Assembly (NCBI GenBank): GCA_036245805.1 | Contig: BTRK01000002.1 | Location: forward strand, 32,718,661-32,782,660 | Source: Pristionchus mayeri | Lineage: Eukaryota; Nematoda; Chromadorea; Rhabditida; Neodiplogasteridae | Reading direction: 5' to 3' | Length of the DNA: 64,000 bases | Part shown: piece after piece, positions 45,231-56,438 of the stretch | Layout of the letters: each line of letters starts with the position of its first letter | Numbering within the stretch: position 1 is the first letter of the stretch | Position numbers and translations under genes: made by a program | Notes under the pieces: model-generated | Told to the model about the DNA's origin: nothing | Database searches by the model: none | What the model saw: the letters and a program-made list of their open reading frames with translations, nothing else

Positions 45231-48200
45231 ATGGCTCGTCTCCTCCCACTCATCCTCCTCTTTCCTCTCCTCGTTTTCTCTACCGATCTCCCACCTCCGA
45301 AGGTAATCGAACTCCCTTTAGTAATCACTCTCAATCAGAGTTCATAGAGTTCGAGATCGCCACAACCTGTAGAAAAATGAAATTATCGACTTGCGTTATT
45401 CTCATCGGATTGTTCATTCTTTCCATGGGTATGCAGGACGACATAGTGTGGGGGGAAAGAGGCAAAAAGAACATTCACAGATCCTCGTGTACAGCATCAG
45501 AAGCGGGTTCTCTCACGTCAACTTCATGGGCAGGCTCTCTGACGTTCTCACTGAAGCGGGAATGAATGTGGTGAGTTGATGTTTGGTCGTTGTCACCCTC
45601 TCCTTATTCTCGCTGCGCCTGAGTGATTGAGAATAGTCGTGACACTGAACATCCATGTAGATTAATATTTTGTTAGATTTCGACGTGTACTCACGATCAA
45701 CTGCTAAAGCATCGACCCGAATTTCGTAAATGGGATGACACGAAATGCTAACTGGGCAGATCGATGGTTTAGTTACATAATGTATTTTTCTTCCCTGACC
45801 CCCCCCCCCCTCAAATTGTATTCATGAATATAGAATGTGCTCTCTTCAACGTATTCGCCCATTTGGTCGAAAACTATGATGGAATCTTCTTATCAAATGC
45901 TCTCTATGAGAACACGCGCAAAAATCGACCTTGAAAGATTGTTTCGATTGCCGCTCACATTGAAATAAAATACCTTCAAGAATTGTATAATATCACAAGT
46001 TTTCGATTGATCACGTGATTTTTTCAGACGACACTTGTTTCCATTCTACGAGACGACGTTGGCGACGGAACCACCAAGGTATCGATTGAATTATCGATTT
46101 AAGTGATTTCTTGACCTCGTTGGAATGGTAAATAGTAGAAGTTCGTTAGTAGACGTTTGCAGTGCCAAAATTTGTCCTCTCTCTCTCTGCCAGAAACGAT
46201 GTCAAATCAACAGAATTTGAGAATACCCTTACTGCCAAGTAGTCCACTGTCGATTACATTCAATCGAAGGACGCCTATTTCTAATGCATTCTCTAATGTC
46301 AATTTCTCGCTTTCTCTTCCAAAAGAATGAAAGAAATGTGCTCAATTTCAGTCTCGAGTTCTGCACATCGATGCTGATCCTGAAGTGTTCGCGAAGTGGA
46401 ATGAAAATGTTCGTGATCCTAAATCTTGAACTATTTTTTGTTTTATTAATTTAATTAATTTAATTGAAGGGCGGCAATTTGGGCAACATCTTCAGAGGGT
46501 CTAGCGACGAAATCATGGGAGTTCTCGAGGTGCGTTTCTTCAGATTTATAAAAACGACAGTTACCGTACCTTAGATGATCAAGTTCCGCTATCGCCAACT
46601 GACTACCGTATTCCAGATGACGCCTAAACTGCGGGATACATTCGCCCTCCAATGTGCACACGCCCTGAGAAAGACAGATCTCATCGAATTGCTGAAGGCC
46701 GAGAAATACGATGCAGTAATGGCTGAGCCCTTCGACTACTGTGGATTCGGTGAGGGATTTGACCTACCGGATACCGTATGCGAGTGTACGGTAGGATGAA
46801 TGACTAACTTCGAGCTAGAAAGAACCCTTGGTCCCACAAGAGGCCCGTTATTCCCTTGCTCTGCACGGAAATTGCGGTAACCGCACCCTTAGAGGTGTCC
46901 TTATGGGGGGGGGGGGGCGGACATTTCCGCAACGGAGTACCATTCGCTTGACAGAAGGTGTAGTAAGATGGGAGTTCTTGCATTGTTACCAGTATGTGCT
47001 CCCCCACTTTAGCATATATGTTACCAGGCGACCATGAGTTTTACTCCAAATCAACGTATAGGGTTTCTCGATTTCCATGAACCCCTATACGTTGAAACTA
47101 ATAGTCGCCTGGTAACAAAATTTATATATATATAAATTTAGTTACCAGGCGACTATTAGTTTCAACGTATAGGGGTTCATGGAAATATATATATGTATAT
47201 ATATAAATTTTGTTACCAGGCGACTATTAGTTTCAACGTATAGGGGTTCATGGAAATCGAGAAACCATGAACCCTATACGATGATTTGGAGTAAAACTCA
47301 TGGTCGCCTGGTAACAAAATGTATATATGCTAAAGTGGGGGGCGCATACTGGTAACAATGCAAGAACTCCCATATTGCTACTCTTTCTGTCAAGCGAATG
47401 GTACCCCGTTGCGGAAATGTCCGCCCCCCCTCATTATATCCTGAATCAAACAACTAGAATCCAAAATTTATCTATTCCTGCAGCAACTATAAGCTGAAGA
47501 CTGTGGCATTAACCATTCCATTTCAGGTCTTGCTCGAGTGATCGGGGCGAAGACAGTCATCACTGCCTCATCAGCTGCTATCGCTGATCATCTCGCATGG
47601 ATCACAGGAACTCCCTCGCCATTCTCATGGATGCAGAGTAAGGATCTCGTCGGCATCTCGTTCATGCACACTATCTAGCCTATCTGACGGAGCTAGTGAT
47701 TATTTATTTACTTATTTATGAGAATGGAGAGTCAGACTTGGTATAGTGGTGTCGCCGAGTTTTTTAAAAAAAAAATATCTTTGGACGAGAAAAGAACGAC
47801 TGATTGCATCAATAAATCTCAACCCTATGTAAAGCGCCTGTGAAACTCAATTCATCCTTGTGCGACTAAACCGGAAATTTCACCAATGAATGAATAATTG
47901 CAGGCTCTTTCTCCGCGGGAGTCTCTCAATCGATCTCCTCTCGTCTCGGAAACCTCGTATCTTTCGCAGCAAACTACTATTGCCATAGTCAGGTCAGCAG
48001 TTGTGATTAGAAAATGGCACAGCAAGTCGGACTGGATGAGGCTCAAGAATTACAATATGCAGGGTTGAAAAGCCGTTTTGTCATTACTAGTAGGCAGTGC
48101 TTGCAAACTAGGGATGGCTACACAAGTGATACTCTTACTTCTGTGTGCTATCCCACCAGTCTGGCCACGAGGGTGAACGCAAAATGAAGAAAATGACTTC

Positions 48201-50608
48201 TTGCAAAACCATCCCTAGTGAACTGTACTCTATGATTTGAGAAGCAAATTTTTTTAATCAGTCAAACATTTGTCAAGGAGATTATCAAGTATTTTCAGAA
48301 GGCTTCAGGAGTCGACGCAGTCTTCAGACAGCGGTTCGGACCCGACTTCCCGAGCGTTGAGGTTAGGCAATAGTCTCATGGATATCATTATAGCAGTTTG
48401 CAATGGGAGAGTAATCTTTGATCTCCCTAGGAAATCGTAGCCAATTCCTCGTTGATCCTCACTGCTGCTGATCCTCTGGTCGAACTGGCACGACCCACTC
48501 AGAGGTACTTTTATCTTTGATAACCTTCACTAACCTCGTAGCCAGTCGGCATAATGCATAATATCTCTTCCCGTTGCGTACTCGCTCCCCAGCCAGAGTG
48601 AAGAGAGATAGAGAAATGGAGAAAATGAGCGCCAAATCGGATACGAATTGTAGGAAGATCGTGGACATCGGCGCTATTGGCGTGCACGACTCGAAACCGC
48701 TCGATGAGGTTTGGCATTTATTTTCAAAACAATTTTCTCATTCTCAAAAAGGTAAGTTTCACGCTCCTGTTAACCACTTTCAAATAACGCCCGATTCTGC
48801 TGTGAAAGCCTATCTAGAAACAGTTTCAATGAATGGTATCCGATCAACGAGTCTAACGAGTCTTGTCATACGAAGATGAAAGTTCAAAGATCACCCTTCC
48901 AGGAGTACAATCAGATTCTCTCTCTCCGTCCTCGTACTGTCATTCTCTCTTTCGGCTCAGTCGCCCAGTCAATCGCCCTCCCTCAAGAGTACAAGAATGC
49001 CATTGCAGAGGCGTTCAGACGATTCCCCGATGTGAGTTGGGATTCTGATCTTAACAATTTACAAGAAAATAATAATTGTCGATTTTCGTAAAGAAGGGGA
49101 AAAAGAGCAGGTTTGAGTGTTAATTGTTTTTTGATCTCTGTAGGTCACTTTCCTTTGGAAGTACGAGAAGCCCGAGGAGGCCTCTCACGTCGTCGGAATC
49201 CCCAACATCATCGTCAAGAAGTGGATGCCCCAGAATGACCTACTCGGTGAGCAATTATTGATTTTTTTAGATTCACAATCAGACAAGGCCGAAGTTCACG
49301 AGTTCAGCTTTTTTTTTTCCATTTCTGAAACTCATCTGAATCTCACTGGGAATGTGAAAGTTCGAAAATTAAAAATTATGCTTCACAACGATCTCAAACA
49401 ATGAGCATATTAAAGTATGATAGTAGTTGGGAAAAGATTAGGTCCAATTCAAAACAATAAAATAATTTCAAAAGCAGGCGATCCTCGTATCTCGGCTTTC
49501 ATCTCTCACGGAGGAAAGACGTCCCTGAACGAAGTCGGAGACAAGGTACCGTAATCCCCTACCGTATCCCAACTTTTTATTTTATTTTGACCGTTATTTG
49601 TCTGACAGTCATCATTGGGGATGTAGAATAATTCAAAGATCAAAGATCAATCTCCCTTTCAGGGTGTTCCTGTCATCATGGTCCCTCTCTTCGCGGACCA
49701 GCCACGCAACGCAGCCATTGCCAAGAAACTCGGATTCGGTATGCTCTTGGTTCCTCGTTTTGTTATCCGGGTCTTAGATTAAAGATCAAAGATCATCTCT
49801 TCAGGTTTCATCTTCGAGAAGGAAGATTTGGCAAGGGCTGACAAGATCGAAGCAGCGCTTAGGGAAATCCTCGATAACGAGAAGTGAGTTGATGATGTTG
49901 GTCGCTCCCTTGTTGTATCTGGACACCAGAGAGCGAATGGCGTCAGAAACAGAGAGAAAGATGGTGCAAGAACGAGTTAAAAATATACACTCGGAAAAGA
50001 CGGCTCGGGGATTCAAACCTCGATATGACGCCCTATCGCCATGGAGAGATGGCCGAGCGGTCTAAGGCGCTGGTTTAAGGCACCAGTCTCTTCGGAGGCG
50101 TGGGTTCGAATCCCACTCTCTTCAGAACCTTTTATCGCTGGAGACTTTTAAAAACAAAAAAGTTAACATTTTAATCAATCGATATTTAGGTACACTACTA
50201 TGGCCAAACGTGTCGCGTCCACGATCAAGGCTCGTCCTTTCTCTGCCCGGGAACTACTCGTGAAAAACGTGGATTTCGCAGCAAAATTCGGAAACGTCGC
50301 CTCACTGGACATGGAGGTTTGTTGAATCAGATTGAATTAGATGGGAACATAGGATGAGTTTCTTCCAATGGTCATGAGAAGAGGACGGGTGATCTGCATA
50401 AAAAAGAAATACCAATGGGCAGAATTCAATGATTGGCATTCTTCCATTCCAGGGACTCGACTACCCTCTCTACGTCTATTGGAATGTGGACATCGTCGTC
50501 CTCTTCCTTCTTCTTCTGCTATCTTCAGTTGCCCTCATCTTCGTTGGCCTTCGACGACTTTTCCGTTCTTTCTCCACTCCAGTTTCTGCTTCGAAGAAGC
50601 TAGACTAG
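45231..50608 (+). CDS. UDP-glycosyltransferase (UGT family), gene 2 of a tandem pair
   Basis: Eighteen exons with the same junctions as gene 1: 45231-45302, 45481-45570, 46028-46078, 46352-46408, 46470-46529, 46617-46749, 47527-47637, 47904-47992, 48299-48361, 48431-48504, 48654-48708, 48903-49031, 49144-49246, 49478-49545, 49663-49738, 49805-49883, 50190-50316, 50453-50608; 530 residues. It has a signal peptide (MARLLPLILLFPLLVFS), SHVNFMG with the catalytic His, the FISHGGKTSLNE...PLFADQPRN donor-binding signature, a C-terminal membrane helix and a KKLD end. It is a recent duplicate of gene 1; exon lengths are identical except the first, one codon longer. Intron 6 holds a 0.5-kb palindrome and intron 16 a tRNA-Leu. 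AATAAA at 50667. Confidence 0.95.
46908..47433. mobile_element. 0.5-kb fold-back element in a UGT gene 2 intron
   Basis: GCGGACATTTCCGCAACGG (46917-46935) pairs with 47406-47424 around 47170.5; both ends border G/C homopolymer runs. Inside, a GTTACCAGGCGACTATTAG segment recurs three or more times in both orientations, separated by TATA-rich DNA. No coding capacity. Confidence 0.88.
50043..50124 (+). tRNA. tRNA-Leu (anticodon AAG), nested in a UGT intron
   Basis: An 82-nt class II tRNA. Acceptor GGAGAGA/TCTCTTC, anticodon stem CTGGT/ACCAG around loop TTAAGGC (anticodon AAG), long variable arm, T arm GTGGG-TTCGAAT-CCCAC. It lies on the coding strand between UGT gene 2 exons 49805-49883 and 50190-50316. 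Confidence 0.95.
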
Positions 50609-51243
50609 GATATCGATTTGCATACTGTTAAGTAGGTATACTATTCCTTTTGCACACGGGTGGACAAATAAATACAATGTGAATCTGTGAAATAAAAGAT
50701 ATATTGAACGAGCTTGCTCTCCCGGACCATCTCGCATGGACTATTGCACTGTCGAGAACACGATTTCCGCAAACTGTTGTTGTTTTGATGTGCCAGACCT
50801 CGTTGAATCTGCTTGATTCTTATGCAAACGACATCATCTAGATGTTCAGAAGCTCAAACCGCCAGCGCTCTTACGATTGAGAATTGATAGGAACTGATAT
50901 AGGAGAAAATAAAAAAAATTATGTTGAGCAGATGAGCTAATCAGTGGAATCAATATGCAGAAACTTCCACGTGATGAGATCACCATATTATCCAGTGTAA
51001 TCAACGATAACGTCATTAGTGTTGAATGAAATCCTAAAGATTGCAAGACATTCAGCGAAAATTCACGAACATGTTTATTACATAAATTCGATTTCCTTTT
51101 AAATCAATATGGTTTATTTTACTGCAACATCTGTACTAATTGCGAAGTTTGTGAGCAATATAAATCACTTTTACATAACATTTTTTTGCATATTACATTA
51201 CATCAGTGTAATCAAGAATTTCTGACAGTGGTGCGTAGACAAT

Positions 51244-53133
51244 TCAAACGAGTAGATTCGCGTTGTTGATCCTGAACTTGCCCACTAGCTCGTGATTAAC
51301 GTGGTGCATCCAGTTGTTCTTCGTCCCTTCATCGAAAACGCGCAGGTCCTCACGACTTTTCCTCTCTCCCCAGCATTTCTTACGCCACAATCTCGACCAC
51401 TTCCGTTTGCACTTCTCCTCCTGAAACGTATTTAAAGGTAATGCGAATTGTTTTTTTCAAACTCAAACGTAAATTTTCCTTATATGCATGTTTATAGAGA
51501 AAGCACAATGACTCATTCGAATCGCAAGATAAATACTCCTACCCTCTTGATTTCTAAACATTTATAACGGGAAAAAGCGCAATGACTAAATTTAGAACGA
51601 TAATCAGAGAAGCCTACCTCCCACTGTACTAGCAGTTTGTTGAGGATGAATTCAGAAGTGGCGGATGCAAATGCTAGCAGAGCGTCCTCGTCATCGACGT
51701 CATAGCGTACGGCTCGTGCGACGCGAAACTTCCGCTCCTGTCGAGTCGGCTCGGGATTGCCCAGAAGATCCGTCACCTGGCCAATCACTTCGCACCTAGT
51801 AAAAAATATTGAAAAATAACATATTTTAAAAAGAAAGTGAAAGATGATTTGCCTGGGACCGCCGCAATTGAGCAATTGATTGCGCGCTTCAGGTGAGAGC
51901 CAGGCAGCTTCCATTTCGAGCACGGTGCTGAGATGACTCTTCGGAACGGTCATAAGGGAAGAATGGGCCTGGAAAGGTTGACAACTTGTTTCAGCAGAAC
52001 CTCACCAAAGACGCGATCGCACAAGGGAGAGGCACAGCAAACCGCCAACCAAAAATAAATGTTCGCCTTCTTTACATTTATTACTGCGAATAATATACGG
52101 AACACCTGTGTCTTCATCGTCGCAAATACATTGTTGTCGTAGCCTACTGGTGTACTCTCGGCATGCGGGAAAACTCTGGGAAATTGGAATTTAATTTTAA
52201 CGTTTATTCTTACTATATTCGAGAAAATGATACTGTTTTGATCACCGATTCAGTTCATCCGTGCTATTTTGATTGAGAATCACCAATTTGATGTCGTCAA
52301 TTGAATCTGGTGCGGTGTGTCGCTTGCTTCGGCCGAGCATCTCCCTCATTGCCTGACGGGTTGATTCTTCCTGGCCCGGTCTGATCAGAGCACAGTGGCA
52401 ACCGCGCTCTATCGCCTGAAAACAGCATGTGATGAGGCCATAAATTCCAAAAAAAATACGGTGAACTAATTAGCTTGTTTTTGTGTATGAGCTCTCGGAA
52501 GGTGTGTCTCGTGAACCGGAAATGAATGCAGAAATTCTTTTTTTTTAAATTGAGTTTTATTCTATCACAATAAACCTGAATTGCAAGAAACTAGCGAGAG
52601 AGTAAAGCTGAGGAGCTTGTCGTTGGTTTTATTGCAAACTGCATTCGAGCACTTACCCTAATCGAAGGAACACTCAGCTATCTACTTAGTCAAACTTTTT
52701 TATTTGGCTAGGCATCTGTCAATACGTAGAAGTCTCTTATTTTGGTATATTCTATTAATGTGGGAACTTGCCTGAGCAGGGACGCATACGGTGCTGAAGT
52801 CGACACACGGAGGATTGCCAAGCGCTCAAATGGAAGAGTATTCCAAGTTTAACAATGTATGCAGAGCAGTATTTTTTTTAAAAAAATGTCACACATTGAA
52901 GCAAAGATGTACCCTACAGCGCAAGTGTTGTATTTGACCATGTAGATACTTTTGCCACTAACAATAACTCATCTCTTGATGGTTCGATGATTGTGCAAAT
53001 TTCCTTTTATTCGAATTCTAGACTCCCCATATATCAAAATTACTTGTATTGTAAGGTAGGCATTGAACTATTGCATATTAGAATACATACCTGCCGAGAA
53101 GAGTATGAACAGAATGAAGAGCGTCGGAGTCAT
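51244..53133 (-). CDS. Secreted hypothetical protein (7 exons, two GC-AG introns)
   Basis: Exons 53091-53133, 52772-52824, 52246-52415, 52106-52175, 51853-51968, 51618-51795 and 51244-51420; 268 residues, phases 1, 0, 2, 0, 2, 0. A signal peptide (MTPTLFILFILFSA) leads into a short Cys-containing segment (NPPCVDFSTVCVPAQ, GCHCALIRPG), an acidic mid-region (YDVDDEDALLAF) and a basic C-terminal part (CKRKWSRLWRKKCWGERK). Introns 2 and 5 begin GCAAGT and GCAAAT after CAG; the acceptor of exon 2 is TTTGAG. I recognise no family. It was chosen because the phases close across all junctions and no stop remains. Confidence 0.72.
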
Positions 53134-53810
53134 CGCGACCTCTCTAGAGCGACTGAGAGACCCCGCTCAATACTAAATTATGCTGTACCATTTATACATG
53201 ACAGAATTTTAATCAGCGGAACAACGCCTAGAAAGTCGTTGTGCGGACCAAACTAAACATTCTGCTACACTTCCGAGACAGCTGCGACGTGGGGTGAAAC
53301 ATTCTGGGGACCCAATGGGAAACATGTGTCCACTTCCTCTTACCAAAGGGTCATCACAAACAACATCTCTTCCATCCGTGTGCTCCCTCATTTTCTAGGC
53401 TGTGAACGATCATGTAGAATGGAGAGAATTTTAAAAATTCGAACTATTGCGTAAGTCCGCGTACATATGTTGAAACTGTGACCAAAGTGAATTAACCAGT
53501 TGCAAACAAAAACGTGAGAGTATTTCCGAGTGATACTTTTCATGATGCATTGTGAAGATAGCAGCTACAGTTTCCTAGCTTGTCGTGAGGACCTGGATAC
53601 GGTCGTTAGGACGGTCACACCCACCAACTCGGTCAGCTCCTCATGGGACCAATAAAGTATCTTAGAAGGATCCTCACTTTCTGCACGACAAGAGTCCGAA
53701 ACCTGCTAAAGTTATTCGCTTTGTCATTTCCCGTCCCCTTTCATAGCGCTCACTTTAACTAACATTAATACCAACGCGTTGTAGTGGGTAACATCGGTTA
53801 GAGGGGCCAC

Positions 53811-53966
53811 CCTGTTGTTATCAGTTCTCTCAATGTCATCTCGCCATCAGTTAACCGATTTGCCATTGTTCACGCGCGCTATAAAAGCGCTCGTGCCCCA
53901 ATGTCGGGGTCGATCAGTGTTCAGAGAATAAAGACCTTTCTCCCCTAGTCTACTCTTCCCTACACA
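53811..53966 (+). other. Possible solo LTR or promoter/terminator cassette
   Basis: CTATAAAAGC at about 53879 is followed within 60 bases by GAGAATAAAGAC and a pyrimidine-rich stretch ending CCCTACACA, the order expected in a retrotransposon LTR (TATA box, poly(A) signal, CA end). I found no target-site duplication, internal domain or second copy, so this is tentative. Confidence 0.25.
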
Positions 53967-54762
53967 CCAGTGCATGCGAAAGGGCCGTCCACCCTTCGTC
54001 ATGAGAGCGTTCACACGATTTCCACTCCGCACGTAAAATAAACGTCGAGTTTGTGAGTAGATGAAGAAGATGTGATTACCTTTCATAGCATCGTTCAATG
54101 AAGCAGTGTAGCAATGATCTCAGCCTCCCACACACATTTCCCTTCCTTAAACTCCTCCTTTGCAAAGCTCTTCCTTTAAACTGAACTGAGTCATCTCTCT
54201 ATTTGTATCTCGAAAGTGGCAACATGTTTGTCCCCTGACCCCCAGGAAGTTTTACGAGCAACACTGCTGTTATCACGTGTTTCTCAGGAAAGTTAAATTG
54301 ATCAGAGCAACGATCATTTAACCTACCTAGTAATATCCCTCCCCCTCCCCTGAGGTCTCAGAGTAATTAAAGTAAATTTTAAATGAACAAAAGAAGCAAA
54401 ATGATGAGCTACTTTCCACAAGACGTGATGCCTTGTACAGGGAGAGTCTTGTTCCGTAATATAGTATGTAAGAGATACACACCTCATTGTGATAGTCTTG
54501 TTCTGAAGTAGTTCGAGAACAAGGTATGATACCTCCGTAAAGGAAAATTTCAGCGAAAAAATCTCCCCTTATTAGAATCTCTACATACTGATTTTTTTGC
54601 AGATATATTTCACATATTAATTAGATATTTCAGATAACCTTCTTTTATTCTAAAATCATGTATCACTGTCGGAATATTCTCGATTGTTGCTCATAATCAG
54701 AATCAGGAAGATCAAGATCAAGAAAAAATGAGGAATCGCTCAGGATGTTGTCAACCCAATCA

Positions 54763-55717
54763 TTACACGGGAATATCGGCGGCATTGAGATACAGCCTAT
54801 ACTGCACACGGATACGTTCTGCGAAGTTGTGCATGATATAATCAAGCATGTGTTTGAGGTCACTGGGCGAGATGGAACGCCTCTCGAACCAGGTTTCTGT
54901 TTCCGTCTCATTCCTGCTCGCAAAGAGGAAGTTCCATTCCGACTTCTCAATGGCTTCTACACGTTCAACGGGGTGGAGGGCGAAGACATTGTCGTATGTG
55001 GAGAGCCCAACAAAGTACGAATCCTTGACGAGTATGCAGGCAACTTTGTAGTAGACCATACTGCCGATCGTCTCCTTGTCGAACTGAACAAGCGTAATTA
55101 ATTTTTTGAAATTTTGCAAATTCGCAAATGTTGAGGATACATCTCGGAACGTCGTGATTCCACCATAAATTAACATCTTTGAGCAAGGAAAGAGGGAAAG
55201 TCCCAATATGAGTCCAAGACATGCACAGTAGTTTTTAGAAATTGAAACTGACAAGAGTGCTCTGAAGAATGCATTCGATTTGATTATATCGAACGGCAGA
55301 GAGTTTCTGTTGTTTCCTGTGCTGGTTAAGAGTTTGTAGCCGAAGTCATTTTTGAGGAACTGTCCAAGAAACTTCTGAAATTTCTTGAACCTGCAATTCA
55401 ACGAATCATTTACATAATTCTGGTCTAGTTTACCATCCAAAGGCCACGTCTGAATCAATTGGAAAGCCATCATCTTCATTCAACGATCTTTTGATTCTCA
55501 AGGCGAACTGATTCGGGCCTCCCATTGCCTTCTTAATAGCCTCTAGCTGTTGATCCGTTGGGTAAACATGAGCAATCTCGGGAGCATGTTTAGGTGTGAG
55601 AAAGGGGAATTTCTTCTTGGAAACGACCATACGACCGAGGAATTCATCATCGAACTCCGGGATATTCCGAGCGGTGGAGAATGTAGCCAAGAGGAACAGT
55701 GGAAGGAGAAGCCGCAT
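54763..55717 (-). CDS. Secreted hypothetical protein, minus-strand member of an inverted pair
   Basis: Exons 55434-55717 and 54763-55390 (phase 2 junction), 303 residues if the second exon is read throughout. The signal peptide (MRLLLPLFLLATFSTA) and first 95 residues are nearly identical to the plus-strand gene at 56439. Compared with that gene, the second exon runs through what is an intron there: its donor GTG is TTG here and about 150 bases are translated, with no stop. The last intron of the partner is absent, with coding continuous at 54900-54950. The C terminus (FAERIRVQYRLYLNAADIPV) is intact. No recognised family. It could be functional with a changed structure, or an early pseudogene. 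Confidence 0.65.
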
Positions 55718-56438
55718 CCTGGAAAAGGGAAAAATTGATAAACCAGTAATGAACACACATACGAAGTTCAATTGAACAAATCTGAAAATTAACAGGACAT
55801 GGGAATAAAATGGTAAATAACAACGAGAAAAGTAAGCGCATGGTGATCACAACTAGAGGCGAGAAAGGATTGGAAAGGGGCTACAGCTTTCAATGATTGT
55901 TTTTCTGAGTCCAAGCATTCCTATTACTCCTACCGTAGACTCCATCTTAAACAAAAATGAATCATCTCTCTATTTGTATCTCGGAAGAGGCCACATGTCA
56001 CTTCCCTAATTCCTAGAATGTTTCCCTGCTACACAACTATTGCAACATGTGTGTGTGTGTATCTCAGCAAATTTAGTTTGAACCCCCTAGTATCAACAGC
56101 TGTGGTGAAACATTCTGGGGATGCGGATAGAGACATGTGGTCTCTTCGGCGATACAAATAGAGCGTCGAAACAATTGATGCAAAGATGAGCTTCGGCTGG
56201 TGGACCTAAAACGCCCGTCTCCAAGTTTTTGCCTGACCATCACTTATTGATCTGTGCAAGACCATAACTGCCGCACGTACTCAAAGCAGATTTCAGTTGG
56301 CAATTGATATTTTGCTAATCCACCAGTTAGTATCAATTGCTTGTTATTTCAGCTGACTGTATTATGTTGATTTTTACAAAAAAATTTGATCTTCCCATAT
56401 TTCAAAAGTATTTGAAAAATCAATTTATCATTTCCAGG

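Noticed and set aside
45798..45812. C and G homopolymers (also 12828-12842 and 46907-46918)
   Set aside because: Simple low-complexity runs, noted only as likely assembly or sequencing trouble spots.
53581..53966. Full-length LTR retrotransposon
   Set aside because: A TATA box and poly(A) signal are close together, but I found no gag/pol, no second LTR and no target-site duplication; only a tentative solo-LTR note was kept.
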